Source: CAZPKH01 sp964587165
Lineage (GTDB): Bacteria > Bacteroidota > Bacteroidia > Bacteroidales > Muribaculaceae
Direction of reading: 5' to 3'
Length of the DNA: 64,000 bases
Assembly (NCBI GenBank): GCA_964587165.1
Contig: CAZPKH010000007.1
Location: 7,670 to 71,669, forward strand
This document shows, piece after piece, positions 1-9,039 of the stretch (position 1 is its first letter; every line of letters starts with the position of its first letter). The position numbers and the translations under genes are program-made. Under the pieces are notes generated by a model. It searched no databases. It saw only the letters and a list, made by a program, of their open reading frames with translations, and was not told the DNA's origin.

Positions 1-1
1 A

Positions 2-1069
2 ACAATGCGCATGACACTCGGGGCCCGCCGCAGTACCGTCGATTTCATCAACGAGAGCTGCCTCGACCGTCTCGACACGCCGGAGATCGTATACACTGGC
101 GAGCGTACAGGCGACTTCCCCGACAACTCGCTCCCTACCCCTATAGAGCTCAAGCTCAAGGAAGGCGCACAGGTTGTGTTTATTCGAAACGATGTGGAGC
201 ACCGATGGGTCAACGGCACTATCGGTAGAGTCGTCACTGCCGAACGAGATATGCTTGAGGTCGCGCTTGAGGACGGCACCGTGCATCTTGTCGAACCCGA
301 AGTATGGGATAATATCACATATTCTTTGGATAAGGAGACCGGCAAGATAGCCGAGAAAGTTGTCGGGACATACCGCCAGTACCCTCTCAGGCTCGCCTGG
401 GCTCTCACTATACATAAGAGCCAGGGGCTTACGTTCAACAATGTCGATATAGATTTAGGGCAGGGAGCATTCTCTTCCGGGCAGACGTATGTGGCACTGA
501 GCCGCTGCCGCAGTTTTGAGGGACTTCGGCTGCAGTCGACCATAGATAAGCGGGATGTCTTTATAAATCCTGCGATCATCGGATTCAGCCGTACGTTCAA
601 CGACGATGGTGTGATAAACGATGCGCTGCGTTTTGCGGAGGCCGACAATAATTATCATCTTGCTGCCGAAGCAGTGTCGAAGATGAATCTGTCGGAAGCT
701 GTCGACAGATTCGTGGACGCTCACCGTGTGATCCCGGCTCTCGGAAGCGAGTCGGCGCGGCGATTGATACGCCTCAAAATGCGCACTGTCGAGCATCGTC
801 TCTCCTATATTGATAAGCTGGAAGATACGGTGAAAGAGCTGCGCGGTCAGCTCGCCGCTCTCGCCAAGGAGTATATCTCTATGGGGTACGACTGTATGGA
901 GGACGGCGCCGACCCGCTCCCTGCGCTCAACAATTTTGAAAAAGCTCTGCGGCTTGATCCCGGCAACCGTCGCGCACTTGAAGGGAAAGCATCGGCTCTT
1001 GAAGCCATGGGCGATACAAAAGCTGCAGCCAAGATACGCAAATCATTGAAACACAAGAAGAATGAATGA
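2..1069 (+). CDS. Pif1/RecD-like helicase, C-terminal part (5' end outside window)
   Basis: The reading frame is open to the left edge, so the N-terminal motor with its Walker A motif lies outside the window and only the last ~355 residues are seen. The visible part has an SH3-like/beta insert and then the superfamily 1 helicase C-terminal motifs IHKSQGLTF (about residues 136-144 of the visible part) and QTYVALSRCRS (160-170), typical of Pif1/RecD2-type 5'-3' DNA helicases. The last ~85 residues form a charged helical stretch followed by one TPR-like repeat (ALNNFEKALRLDPGNRRALE), an unusual tail for a helicase. The stop overlaps the next gene by 8 bases, suggesting translational coupling. 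The helicase class is firm; its exact role is not known. Confidence 0.85.
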   Translation, partial: TMRMTLGARRSTVDFINESCLDRLDTPEIVYTGERTGDFPDNSLPTPIELKLKEGAQVVFIRNDVEHRWVNGTIGRVVTAERDMLEVALEDGTVHLVEPEVWDNITYSLDKETGKIAEKVVGTYRQYPLRLAWALTIHKSQGLTFNNVDIDLGQGAFSSGQTYVALSRCRSFEGLRLQSTIDKRDVFINPAIIGFSRTFNDDGVINDALRFAEADNNYHLAAEAVSKMNLSEAVDRFVDAHRVIPALGSESARRLIRLKMRTVEHRLSYIDKLEDTVKELRGQLAALAKEYISMGYDCMEDGADPLPALNNFEKALRLDPGNRRALEGKASALEAMGDTKAAAKIRKSLKHKKNE

Positions 1070-1784
1070 CCTAAGTTTCTGCCGGCTGGAGCGCCTCGTC
1101 GGGGCCGACGTATATGCGCGATTGCGCTTGGCACGTGTTCTCGTTGTCGGGGTCGGTGGAGTCGGCTCGTGGTGCGTCGAGGGGCTTGTGAGATCCGGTA
1201 TCGGCAACATCACTATCGTAGATTCCGACTGCGTGGATCAGAGTAATATCAACCGCCAGCTGCCGGCCTTATCAACAACTGTAGGGCTCCCGAAAGTCGA
1301 TGTGCTGAAAGAAAGGATGCTTCAGATCAATCCCGAGCTCACGATCTCAGCTTTGCAGATGCGCTATAGTGCAGACACAGCCGCTTCTTTACCTCTCGAC
1401 AGTTACGACTACGTCATCGATGCAATAGACTCGGTGTCGGATAAAGCTCTGCTGATCCATAATGCCACGGCTACGCGGGGCGTCACCTTATTTTCATCGA
1501 TGGGAGCTGCTCTGAAGATGGATCCCGCGCGCATCGCGCAGGCTGAGTTTTGGAAAGTGAAAGGGTGTCCGCTCGCACGGGCATTGCGGCAAAAATTCAA
1601 GCGTTTCCCGGCTCTTGCACCGCGGCGTAAATTCAAATGTGTGTATTCCGACGAGCTGTTGACCAACAGGGCCGTGAGCTCGATTGCCGATGCCGATTTC
1701 AACGGCACCTTGGCTCACATCACTGCTATATTCGGCTTTACGCTTGCCTCGATGGTAGTGAACGATGTAGCTTCCCGGAAGTAA
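1062..1784 (+). CDS. tcdA: tRNA threonylcarbamoyladenosine dehydratase TcdA
   Basis: This is a ThiF/MoeB/E1-like protein of 240 residues, close to the usual family length. TcdA uses ATP to cyclise t6A37 of ANN-reading tRNAs to ct6A in the cytoplasm. Visible features are the nucleotide-binding loop GVGGVGS (residues 30-36), the acidic strand end VDSD followed by NINRQ (62-66), and a C-terminal segment with CVYSDE as in CsdL/YgdL. The short form without a ubiquitin-like partner next to it, and the lack of a MoeB zinc ribbon, argue for TcdA rather than MoeB or ThiF. It overlaps the helicase gene by 8 bases and converges on lpxK with only 3 bases between the stops; no terminator is visible there. 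Confidence 0.9.
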   Translation: MNDLSFCRLERLVGADVYARLRLARVLVVGVGGVGSWCVEGLVRSGIGNITIVDSDCVDQSNINRQLPALSTTVGLPKVDVLKERMLQINPELTISALQMRYSADTAASLPLDSYDYVIDAIDSVSDKALLIHNATATRGVTLFSSMGAALKMDPARIAQAEFWKVKGCPLARALRQKFKRFPALAPRRKFKCVYSDELLTNRAVSSIADADFNGTLAHITAIFGFTLASMVVNDVASRK

Positions 1785-1787
1785 AAA

Positions 1788-2897
1788 TCAGTTCTGCTGC
1801 TTTTTTATATAGTTCTGTATCAGCTCGTCGAGCACGCCGTCGATAGGTGGTTGATTTTCACGCTTGTCGGGCACGAACTCCACACGTATCGGGATATAAT
1901 ATATCTTTGATTTCAGATCGTGGGGGAAGTACGGGTTCCCCTCAAGGCGTACGGCATCTTTTTCGGTAGTGACGATGATCTTGTTCTCGGCAGTTATGCC
2001 GTCAAACTTACGCTTGATCGCCACCATATCTGCTTGTGTGAAATTGTGATGATCGCGAAATCTCAGAATCTTGACTTTCGACTTGTATCGGCGTAAATAT
2101 CTCACGAAAGGACGCGGATTAGCCACCCCGGTGAGCACGAGCATAGTGTCGCTTTCGGTCATTGCGTCCAGATAAGGCACCGTCTGCGATGCTTCGGGGA
2201 ATACGGGCACAAGATGGCCGTAAGCATACTTGGAGAAATATAGTTTCTGATACGGGAAGAGGTTCAGGTTCTCCTTGTAAATACGCACATCCATCGGCGA
2301 CATTGTGTCGGGACACTTCGACACTATCACTATGTCGGTGCGGAGCAACGCCGCATCCGATTCGCGCAAACGCCCGTACGGCAGAAGGTGGTCGTTGAAA
2401 GGCGGACGGTTAAACTCCATAAGCACCACAGCCACCGACGGCTTGACATACCGGTGCTGGAAAGCGTCGTCGAGCACCATCAATGATATGTCGGGATTCA
2501 GCTCAAGCATTCGGTTGATCCCCTCCACACGGTTTTCGCACACCGCGACTGTCACATCATTGCCGTATTTCTGATAGATCTGGAACGGCTCGTCGCCTAT
2601 ATCTTCCGGGCGCGAGCGTCCGGAGGCAAGTACAAATCCTTTGGTGGCACGGCGGTATCCGCGGCTCAGCACACCGATGTTATATCGCGAGCGCAAAGCC
2701 TCGATGATATATTCGGTATGAGGAGTCTTGCCTGTGCCTCCCATCGAGATATTGCCGACCACAAGCACCGGCACAGGGAAAGTGTGCTGATGCAATATAC
2801 CCATATCAAACAATTTATTGCGCAGAGCCATGATCGCCCCATATACCTTCGATATGGGCAGCAGCAACAGCTTAGACAATATTTTGTTTCGCGGCAT
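1788..2897 (-). CDS. lpxK: Tetraacyldisaccharide 4'-kinase LpxK
   Basis: LpxK phosphorylates the 4' position of the lipid A disaccharide at the inner membrane, the sixth step of the Raetz pathway. The 369-residue protein has the family P-loop GNISMGGTGKTP (residues 48-59) after a short hydrophobic N-terminus, and the later DDAFQHR and TTEKDAVR motifs that help bind substrate and ATP. The length is normal for Bacteroidota. It lies 36 bases downstream of sppA on the same strand and is probably co-transcribed with it. Its product is needed for the lipid A exported with help from the ostA-like gene further on. Confidence 0.96.
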   Translation of the reverse strand: MPRNKILSKLLLLPISKVYGAIMALRNKLFDMGILHQHTFPVPVLVVGNISMGGTGKTPHTEYIIEALRSRYNIGVLSRGYRRATKGFVLASGRSRPEDIGDEPFQIYQKYGNDVTVAVCENRVEGINRMLELNPDISLMVLDDAFQHRYVKPSVAVVLMEFNRPPFNDHLLPYGRLRESDAALLRTDIVIVSKCPDTMSPMDVRIYKENLNLFPYQKLYFSKYAYGHLVPVFPEASQTVPYLDAMTESDTMLVLTGVANPRPFVRYLRRYKSKVKILRFRDHHNFTQADMVAIKRKFDGITAENKIIVTTEKDAVRLEGNPYFPHDLKSKIYYIPIRVEFVPDKRENQPPIDGVLDELIQNYIKKQQN

Positions 2898-2933
2898 CTT
2901 GAATATTACGGCAATCTGATGAAACCCTTCAGG

Positions 2934-4706
2934 CTATTGTATCTCAACCGGTAGCATACGAGCCTGTATGGTGCTCATGTTCTTGATTTTATCTATCTCG
3001 TTGTAAAGCTTACGGGTAGCCGGCGAAAGCTCGTCGGTGCCAAGCCATGAGCGTATGCCGAAGAAGTTGGCGGAAAGAAGTTCGTCGAGCAGGTTGGAGT
3101 TGATTGACGGATAAGCTACGACAGCCATTTCGTCGCGCTCCACTCCGAGCTCCTCGGCCATGTCGGCGAGCACGAGGTCCATTCCTCCGAGTTTGTCGAC
3201 AAGTCCGAGCGACAGAGCTGTCCGGCCGTCCCATACACGCCCCTCGCCTATCGCTTTGACAGAATCCTGCGGAATATCTCGACCTTGAGCCACGCGCGAA
3301 GTGAAGAGCTCGTAGCCGCGGTTCACGTAAGCCTGCATCGCTGCCGCCTGTCCGGGTGTCATCGGTTGGAAGATGGTGGGGAACGTACCGTTGGCGTTGG
3401 TCTGTACAGTCGATACATTTACGCCGAGATGGTCAGACAGCGCCCCTTTAAGGTTGGGCATCATTCCGAATATACCTATCGAACCGGTGATGGTAAGCGG
3501 CTGAGCGTAAATCTTGTCGGCGCCACACGATATATAGTATCCGCCGGAAGCGGCATAATCGCCCATGGAGACATAGAAAGGATTGCCTGTGCGCTTCTTG
3601 TACTCCTGAAGTGCTTCCCAGATGATCTCGGAGGCAAACACGGATCCACCGGGCGAGTTGACTCTGAGCACCAATGCATCAATATCTTCATCCTCGGCGA
3701 GCTCGAGTATCTGATCTACATATTCTTCGCCGACGATACCCTCTTTGCCGCTATCCACGATGTCGCCCAAAGCATATAGCACGGCTACGCGAGCTTTGGT
3801 CTTTTTAGGCTTGCCGAGCGAGCGAGCCACGCAATAATCGTGAGGTGATATGAAATTGATGTCGTCAAACTCTTTATTGTCAGTAAGGGCAGTAAGCGAT
3901 GCTTCTACCTGATGACGATACCGCAGGCCGTCGACGAGCTTCATCGGTATAAGCTCCTTGGCATCGAGCGCTACCATTAGGGAGTCAGCATAAGTATTGA
4001 CAGTCGACTCACCAATGCCGCGGTTGGCAGCAATATCAGCACGCATCACCTCCCACAGCTGCGAAAGGTAGACCTCCATCTGCTCACGGGCAGCGTCGCT
4101 CATCTCTGTAAGCAGAAACGGTTCGACCGCACTCTTATATGTGCCCACTTTCACTACCTGAATCTCTACGCCGAGCTTGTCGAGAAGCCCTTTGAAGAAC
4201 ATCACCTGCCCGGCAAGTCCGTGAAGATCAACAGATCCCATGGGGTTGACAAATACAGAGTCGGCGCGACATGACACGAAATAATTAGTCTGGGTGTAAG
4301 CATCGCCGTAAGCTATCACCCACTTGCCGCTCTCCTTGAATTTGTCGATAGCCTCGGCTACCGCCTCCGACGAGGCCAGACCGGCGGGGGCTCCTCCCGC
4401 CTCAATAAATATGCCGTCGACTTTAGGATCGGTAGCGGCAGCCCGCAGGGCATTGATCACGGAGTTGACGCCAAGCTGCGGAGTCTCCTCGGTGAGCTGA
4501 TAGTAAACGTCTGATTTCTGCCTGCGGTCTGTGAGCTCTCCTGACAGGTTGATGTAGAGCACAGTATGGTCGGTGACTACAGGTATCTGCTCGCCTGACG
4601 ACACGGCTGCTCCGATTATCATCAGAAAGCCCATAAACACGATGCCTCCTGCCACCATGATGGCGACAAGCGACCCAAGCATACTTACAAAAAATTTCTT
4701 AAGCAT
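2934..4706 (-). CDS. sppA: Signal peptide peptidase SppA (67K type)
   Basis: SppA is a membrane-anchored serine protease that degrades cleaved signal peptides. The protein has 590 residues: an N-terminal transmembrane helix at about 10-36, then two tandem S49 peptidase domains as in the E. coli long form. The Ser-Lys dyad is split between the domains as expected: the lysine in GTYKSAVEPF is K191 and the serine in GDYAASGGYY is S387. The start ATG follows a TAAATTTG box with a ~25-base leader. It is upstream of lpxK in a probable two-gene unit, and downstream of but separately promoted from the Ca2+ ATPase gene. Confidence 0.95.
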   Translation of the reverse strand: MLKKFFVSMLGSLVAIMVAGGIVFMGFLMIIGAAVSSGEQIPVVTDHTVLYINLSGELTDRRQKSDVYYQLTEETPQLGVNSVINALRAAATDPKVDGIFIEAGGAPAGLASSEAVAEAIDKFKESGKWVIAYGDAYTQTNYFVSCRADSVFVNPMGSVDLHGLAGQVMFFKGLLDKLGVEIQVVKVGTYKSAVEPFLLTEMSDAAREQMEVYLSQLWEVMRADIAANRGIGESTVNTYADSLMVALDAKELIPMKLVDGLRYRHQVEASLTALTDNKEFDDINFISPHDYCVARSLGKPKKTKARVAVLYALGDIVDSGKEGIVGEEYVDQILELAEDEDIDALVLRVNSPGGSVFASEIIWEALQEYKKRTGNPFYVSMGDYAASGGYYISCGADKIYAQPLTITGSIGIFGMMPNLKGALSDHLGVNVSTVQTNANGTFPTIFQPMTPGQAAAMQAYVNRGYELFTSRVAQGRDIPQDSVKAIGEGRVWDGRTALSLGLVDKLGGMDLVLADMAEELGVERDEMAVVAYPSINSNLLDELLSANFFGIRSWLGTDELSPATRKLYNEIDKIKNMSTIQARMLPVEIQ

Positions 4707-4729
4707 AGAGATGAATATTTCTCAATTGG

Positions 4730-4737
4730 CAAATTTA
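4730..4737 (-). promoter_or_regulatory. Bacteroidota -7 box for sppA
   Basis: On the minus strand this reads TAAATTTG, matching the TAnnTTTG consensus, 24 bases before the sppA start codon. No good -33 TTTG is found; the best partner is a weak match about 21 bases upstream. Confidence 0.5.
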
Positions 4738-4787
4738 CAAATTTTAGTTGATCTGCTGCGAAATTCCGATATAATTTATCTACTTAT

Positions 4788-7448
4788 TCAGCTCTTTTTA
4801 TTAAAAAGTCGGATCAACTCGCCTATCCATAGAGTAAGTGAGGTCACGGATATTATGATCACCCAATCTATAAATTTAAGCGGTTCAACATTGAAAAGCT
4901 CGCCCCCGATGCTGACGATCACTATCTGTCCGACGAAGATAAGTGCGGCAATAAGAGTAAATCCTCCGCACCCCTTGAAGTGAAACGCCGATCGGCCTGT
5001 TCGGAAAGCTCTGGCATTGAACATATTCCAGAACTGCAGGAATACGAAGATGGTGAAAAATAGCGACAACTCGTATCCCGTCAGACCTGTGTTTGCAGAA
5101 TTTACAGCAACATGCCCCACTTGGGTAAGAGAAGTAAGATCGGTGTGCTCGAAGTAATACAGTATACCCAGCAGCACAACAAAAAACAGACCGCCCACAC
5201 CGATGATCGACCGCCACATCGGTTTGGTAATAATGAAAGCTTCGCGTGAGCGGGGTTTCTCCTTCATCACGGCCGACGACGGCGGAAGCGACGCAAGAGC
5301 CATGGCGGCGAATGTGTCCATTATAAGATTGACCCAAAGCATCTGTGTGACTGTAAGCGGCGACTCCATACCCATGAAAGCTCCGGCAAGCACTATGAAG
5401 CAGGCCGCCACGTTGACAGTCATCTGAAAGAGGATAAACCGCTGAATATTCAGATACAGCGACCGTCCCCACATCACAGCGCGTCCGATAGAGGAGAATG
5501 AATTGTCGACGATGGTTATGTCGGATGCCTCCTTGGCTACGGAAGTGCCGTCGCCCATCGAGAGCCCGACGTGGGCTGCCTTAAGTGCCGGAGCATCGTT
5601 GGTGCCGTCGCCGGTCACAGCCACAACCTCGTTGTTGGCTTGCAAAGCCTCGACAAGACGCTTCTTGTCCATCGGGCGTGCGCGGGCTATTATCTTCAGA
5701 TCGGCAACGCGGTCGCGCAATTGAGCGTCGGTAAGTTCTGCAAACTCCGCACCCGTAATAATATTCCGGTCGCCGTCGGTGTCATCATTCCACAATCCGA
5801 TCTGGCGTCCTATCTCCTTAGCGGTACCGGGGGTATCGCCGGTCACAATCTTGATCCCAATTCCGGCATCAAGCACTTCGCGCACAGCGTCGGGCACGTC
5901 GGCACGGACAGGGTCGGAGATTGCAACTATACCGAGGAACGTCAGATTGTCGGCCACTACCTTGCTTTCGTCGATAGCTTTGTCGTCCGGAGTCAGCTCC
6001 TGATACGCAAAGCCAAGTGTACGCATGGCCTGATTCTGATACACAAGCAGCTGTGCATCGAGTTCAGCCCTTGTGACTCCCGGGGTATTGCGGCACATGC
6101 CGAATACGATTTCGGGTGCGCCTTTGACGTACAGTATCTTTCTTCCGGAGGCCGATTTCACCACCGTTGCCATATATTTACGCTCGGTAGAGAACGGCAG
6201 CTCCTCGATGCGCGTCGCCTTTTCGCGCAGCTCAAGATAGTCGGCTCCGCGCTCCTTGAGCCAAAGCAGCAGTGCACCCTCGGTAGGATTGCCAAGCACC
6301 TGCGGCTTCGCTCCCGACAGATCGAGTTGCGCCGTCGAGTTCACGGCAATCCCTTCATACAGTATCTCGTCGGACGGATGCCCGAAGAAATCGGCCTTGT
6401 ACACCTGCATACGGTTCTGGGTGAGGGTGCCTGTCTTGTCGGTACAGATTACCGTAGTAGCACCCATCGTCTCGCAAGCGTGCATCTTACGCACAAGATT
6501 GTTGGTCTTGAGCATACGACGCATAGAGTATGCCAGCGACAGCGCTACAGCCATCGGCAACCCTTCGGGCACGGCCACCACTATCAGAGTGACAGCTATC
6601 ATAAGGGTCTGCAGCAGGTGCACGAGAAATGAAATCCAGTCGAATGTCGGTACACTCAGGAAATACATGATGATGCGCCCCGCAATGATTGCGGCCGCAA
6701 ATCCGTAAGATGCCTTGGTGATAAGATCTCCGAGGCCGTCGAGCTGCTCGTTGAGGGGAGTCTTTACGCTGTCGTCTATCTGGGCAGCTTCGAAAACCTT
6801 GCCGTTCTCGGTGCTGTCGCCCACGGCTGTTACTCTCATCACACCGTGCCCCTCCATCACCTTTGTGCCGCGCATGGCGTGGTTAGACGGGAAAGTGGCA
6901 TCTTTGTCAAACTCAGCTTCGACAGTCGTTTTGTGGCATACAGGCTCGCCGGTAAGGGTCGATTCGTCGATATTGAGCGACACAGCCTCAAGCAGCTCAC
7001 CGTCGGCCGGCACCTCTTCGCCGGTGTTGAGGATCACAATGTCGCCTACTACGACATCACGCTTCGGTATCTGCATGGCGTTGCAGCCGCGTATCACCTG
7101 TACGGGCTCGTCGTCGTTCACCTGATTGAGTATGGTAAACTCCCTGTCGGCCTTCAGCTCAAAGAAAAACGACAGCCCCGTGGCCAGGAGAATGGCAACG
7201 AAGATACCCACCGGCTCAAAGAATACACTTGCTCCTCGCTCCAAGCCCCAGTATTCATAGCATGATATACCTATCGACAGCGCGCCCGCTATCATAAGGA
7301 TGATGATCAGGGGATCTCGGAATTTGTCAAGAAACCGCTTCCACAGCGACTCCTTCTCGGATGGTGTCAGAATATTGACACCGTGCTTACTGCGGCTCTC
7401 GGACACTTCCGCATCAGTCAGGCCGCAATATTTATGGTTGTTTGACAT
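4788..7448 (-). CDS. Calcium-translocating P-type (P2B, PMCA-like) ATPase
   Basis: This 886-residue P-type ATPase probably exports Ca2+ across the inner membrane. In order it has an N-terminal cation-ATPase domain, two membrane helices (about 46-66 and 77-95), the actuator loop DESTLTGEP (161-169), the ion-binding helix with PEGLP (294-298), the phosphorylation motif DKTGTLT with D337, the hinge GDGTNDAPAL at about 635, and a C-terminal membrane domain. PEGLP followed by a single later set of Asn/Asp residues in the membrane fits P2B calcium pumps; related P2 ATPases with other cation preference cannot be excluded. It is 17 bases downstream of the small band-7-like gene and probably in one operon with it. 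Confidence 0.9.
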   Translation of the reverse strand: MSNNHKYCGLTDAEVSESRSKHGVNILTPSEKESLWKRFLDKFRDPLIIILMIAGALSIGISCYEYWGLERGASVFFEPVGIFVAILLATGLSFFFELKADREFTILNQVNDDEPVQVIRGCNAMQIPKRDVVVGDIVILNTGEEVPADGELLEAVSLNIDESTLTGEPVCHKTTVEAEFDKDATFPSNHAMRGTKVMEGHGVMRVTAVGDSTENGKVFEAAQIDDSVKTPLNEQLDGLGDLITKASYGFAAAIIAGRIIMYFLSVPTFDWISFLVHLLQTLMIAVTLIVVAVPEGLPMAVALSLAYSMRRMLKTNNLVRKMHACETMGATTVICTDKTGTLTQNRMQVYKADFFGHPSDEILYEGIAVNSTAQLDLSGAKPQVLGNPTEGALLLWLKERGADYLELREKATRIEELPFSTERKYMATVVKSASGRKILYVKGAPEIVFGMCRNTPGVTRAELDAQLLVYQNQAMRTLGFAYQELTPDDKAIDESKVVADNLTFLGIVAISDPVRADVPDAVREVLDAGIGIKIVTGDTPGTAKEIGRQIGLWNDDTDGDRNIITGAEFAELTDAQLRDRVADLKIIARARPMDKKRLVEALQANNEVVAVTGDGTNDAPALKAAHVGLSMGDGTSVAKEASDITIVDNSFSSIGRAVMWGRSLYLNIQRFILFQMTVNVAACFIVLAGAFMGMESPLTVTQMLWVNLIMDTFAAMALASLPPSSAVMKEKPRSREAFIITKPMWRSIIGVGGLFFVVLLGILYYFEHTDLTSLTQVGHVAVNSANTGLTGYELSLFFTIFVFLQFWNMFNARAFRTGRSAFHFKGCGGFTLIAALIFVGQIVIVSIGGELFNVEPLKFIDWVIIISVTSLTLWIGELIRLFNKKS

Positions 7449-7465
7449 GTTCTACGTATCCGGAA

Positions 7466-7891
7466 TTACTGCTGTGGACCCTGCAGAGCTCTTGTCGATT
7501 CGAGGATGGGCAGGTTTGTCTCTGTGGGTATGTATATCACAGTCTTGTCGTTGAGGTCGCCCTGCTGGCGAACCCAAAGATACTGAATGTATGTGGGAGT
7601 GATCGAGCCGTTCTCGATGCGGATAGCTTCTGCCGCACCTTTGGCGCGCTCTACTTCAGCCTGCGCGTTAAGTTTCTCAGCTTCAAGGTTTGCACGGGCC
7701 TCCTCGATCTTGATTTTGCGGTTCTGCTCAGCTTTGGCAAACTCTGCTTTGCCCTCCATCTCCTGCGACCATACATTATACCAGGGGCGGATAAAGGCCA
7801 TAGCTATAATAAGCAGAATTAATGCAGCCACTGCCCAAAGGCCGATTTTGACGAGCTTCGGGGTGATGTTGAGGTTGTTATTATTGTACAT
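7466..7891 (-). CDS. Short membrane-anchored band-7/SPFH-tail-like protein
   Basis: This 141-residue protein has one membrane helix (about residues 15-35) and then a charged helical region rich in Glu, Ala and Lys (about 45-90). It resembles the coiled-coil end of prohibitin/band-7 (SPFH) proteins and ends with a short segment like YLWVRQQGDLNDKTVIYIPTETNLPI, a phrase typical of SPFH C-termini. The globular SPFH domain itself is missing, so this is either a stand-alone family or a shortened relative. Its own promoter (TTTG-N20-TAACTTTG) is divergent from yitT, and the Ca2+ pump gene follows 17 bases later, so it may work at the membrane with the pump. Function not known. Confidence 0.7.
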   Translation of the reverse strand: MYNNNNLNITPKLVKIGLWAVAALILLIIAMAFIRPWYNVWSQEMEGKAEFAKAEQNRKIKIEEARANLEAEKLNAQAEVERAKGAAEAIRIENGSITPTYIQYLWVRQQGDLNDKTVIYIPTETNLPILESTRALQGPQQ

Positions 7892-7913
7892 AGTAAGGTG
7901 ATTTTGGTCTATG

Positions 7914-7945
7914 CAAAGTTACATATTATTGACAGCATACACAAA
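7914..7945 (-). promoter_or_regulatory. Promoter of the band-7-like/Ca2+ ATPase unit
   Basis: On the minus strand this is TTTG (7942-7945), 20 bases, TAACTTTG (7914-7921), a full Bacteroidota promoter. The -7 box ends 22 bases before the ATG at 7891. Confidence 0.8.
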
Positions 7946-7961
7946 TCAGCTCGGGAAATTG

Positions 7962-7969
7962 TATCTTTG
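7962..7969 (+). promoter_or_regulatory. -7 box for yitT
   Basis: TATCTTTG matches TAnnTTTG and ends 25 bases before the chosen yitT start. There is no TTG at the normal -33 distance, so the promoter may be weak or activator-dependent. It overlaps the divergent promoter region of the opposite strand. Confidence 0.55.
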
Positions 7970-7994
7970 CAGCGTCAAACCTATCAAGACCAAC

Positions 7995-8927
7995 ATGAAA
8001 TTCGAAAAGCGTCGGCTGTGGCTCAATGCCCGCGACTATGTGATGATCTCGTTCGGCTGCCTGCTGTACGTGCTTGGGTTCACTGCGTTCATATTGCCGG
8101 AGAAGGTTGTGATCGGCGGCGTGGCCGGTATATCTTCATTGGTATACTTCTCCCCTCTTCACATCCCGGTGGCTATCACGCAGTATGGCGTCAACTTATT
8201 GCTCCTTGCGTTGGCCTACAAGCATGTGGGGCGTCAGTTCGTGATCCGCACCGTAATCGGCACAACCATACTGTCGCTTCTGATTGCGATATTTCAGCCG
8301 ATATTCCCTGCGCCGTTAGTACCGCAGCAGCCGTTTATGAATATCATACTCGGAGGTATGCTCTGCGGGCTCGGTATCGGCATCGTCTTTACGCACAACG
8401 GTTCGACCGGAGGCACCGACATTGTGGCAGCGATGGTGGCCAAACATACCAACGTAAGTATAGGACGCACGATGATATATGTCGATTTCTGCATCATCTC
8501 GTCGTCGTATATACTTTTCCACCAGATAGACAAGGTGGTATACGGTCTTGTGGTACTTATGCTCACGAGCTATATAGCCGATTTTATCGTGCACACCAAC
8601 CGTCAGGCCGTGCAGTTCACCATCTTCTCTCAGCATTGGGCCAAGATAGCCGATGCCATAATAAGCGATGCCCACCGCGGGTGCACCGTGTGCAGCGGTA
8701 CAGGATGGTACACGAAGCAGGAGACACATTTTCTGATCGTGATGTGCCGCAAGATAGAGTCGGTCACGGTGTTCCGTATCGTGAAGAGTATCGATCCCGA
8801 TGCTTTCATCACGCAGTCGAATGTCAACGGAGTGTACGGCAAAGGGTTCGACAAGATTAAACTCCGTGTAAACGAGAACAATGCCGAGGCCGATGCCAAT
8901 GCATCCAAAGCTGAAGCTGAACAGTGA
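7995..8927 (+). CDS. YitT family membrane protein
   Basis: The protein has 310 residues from the ATG at 7995. This start is preferred over the upstream in-frame ATG at 7911 because a promoter box (TATCTTTG at 7962-7969) lies between them and the upstream residues are not family-like. It has the YitT layout: five to six hydrophobic helices in the first ~200 residues with the GLGIGIVFTHNGSTGGTDIVA signature, then a soluble DUF2179 domain. YitT proteins are inner-membrane proteins of unknown transport or sensing role. The gene is monocistronic between the divergent ATPase unit and rpsP, which has its own promoter. Confidence 0.88.
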   Translation: MKFEKRRLWLNARDYVMISFGCLLYVLGFTAFILPEKVVIGGVAGISSLVYFSPLHIPVAITQYGVNLLLLALAYKHVGRQFVIRTVIGTTILSLLIAIFQPIFPAPLVPQQPFMNIILGGMLCGLGIGIVFTHNGSTGGTDIVAAMVAKHTNVSIGRTMIYVDFCIISSSYILFHQIDKVVYGLVVLMLTSYIADFIVHTNRQAVQFTIFSQHWAKIADAIISDAHRGCTVCSGTGWYTKQETHFLIVMCRKIESVTVFRIVKSIDPDAFITQSNVNGVYGKGFDKIKLRVNENNAEADANASKAEAEQ

Positions 8928-8934
8928 AATTTAT

Positions 8935-8965
8935 TTGGCCGTTACGCCATAAAATCGTATATTTG
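8935..8965 (+). promoter_or_regulatory. Promoter of rpsP
   Basis: TTG (8935-8937), 20 bases, TATATTTG (8958-8965). It starts just after the yitT stop and gives a leader of about 70 bases that contains a small GGCC-N5-GGCC hairpin. Confidence 0.8.
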
Positions 8966-9039
8966 CACCGCATTTGGCCACGACGGCCGGACGCACACTT
9001 AACAACACAATACAAATCCTTAATTATCAACCCGTTTTA

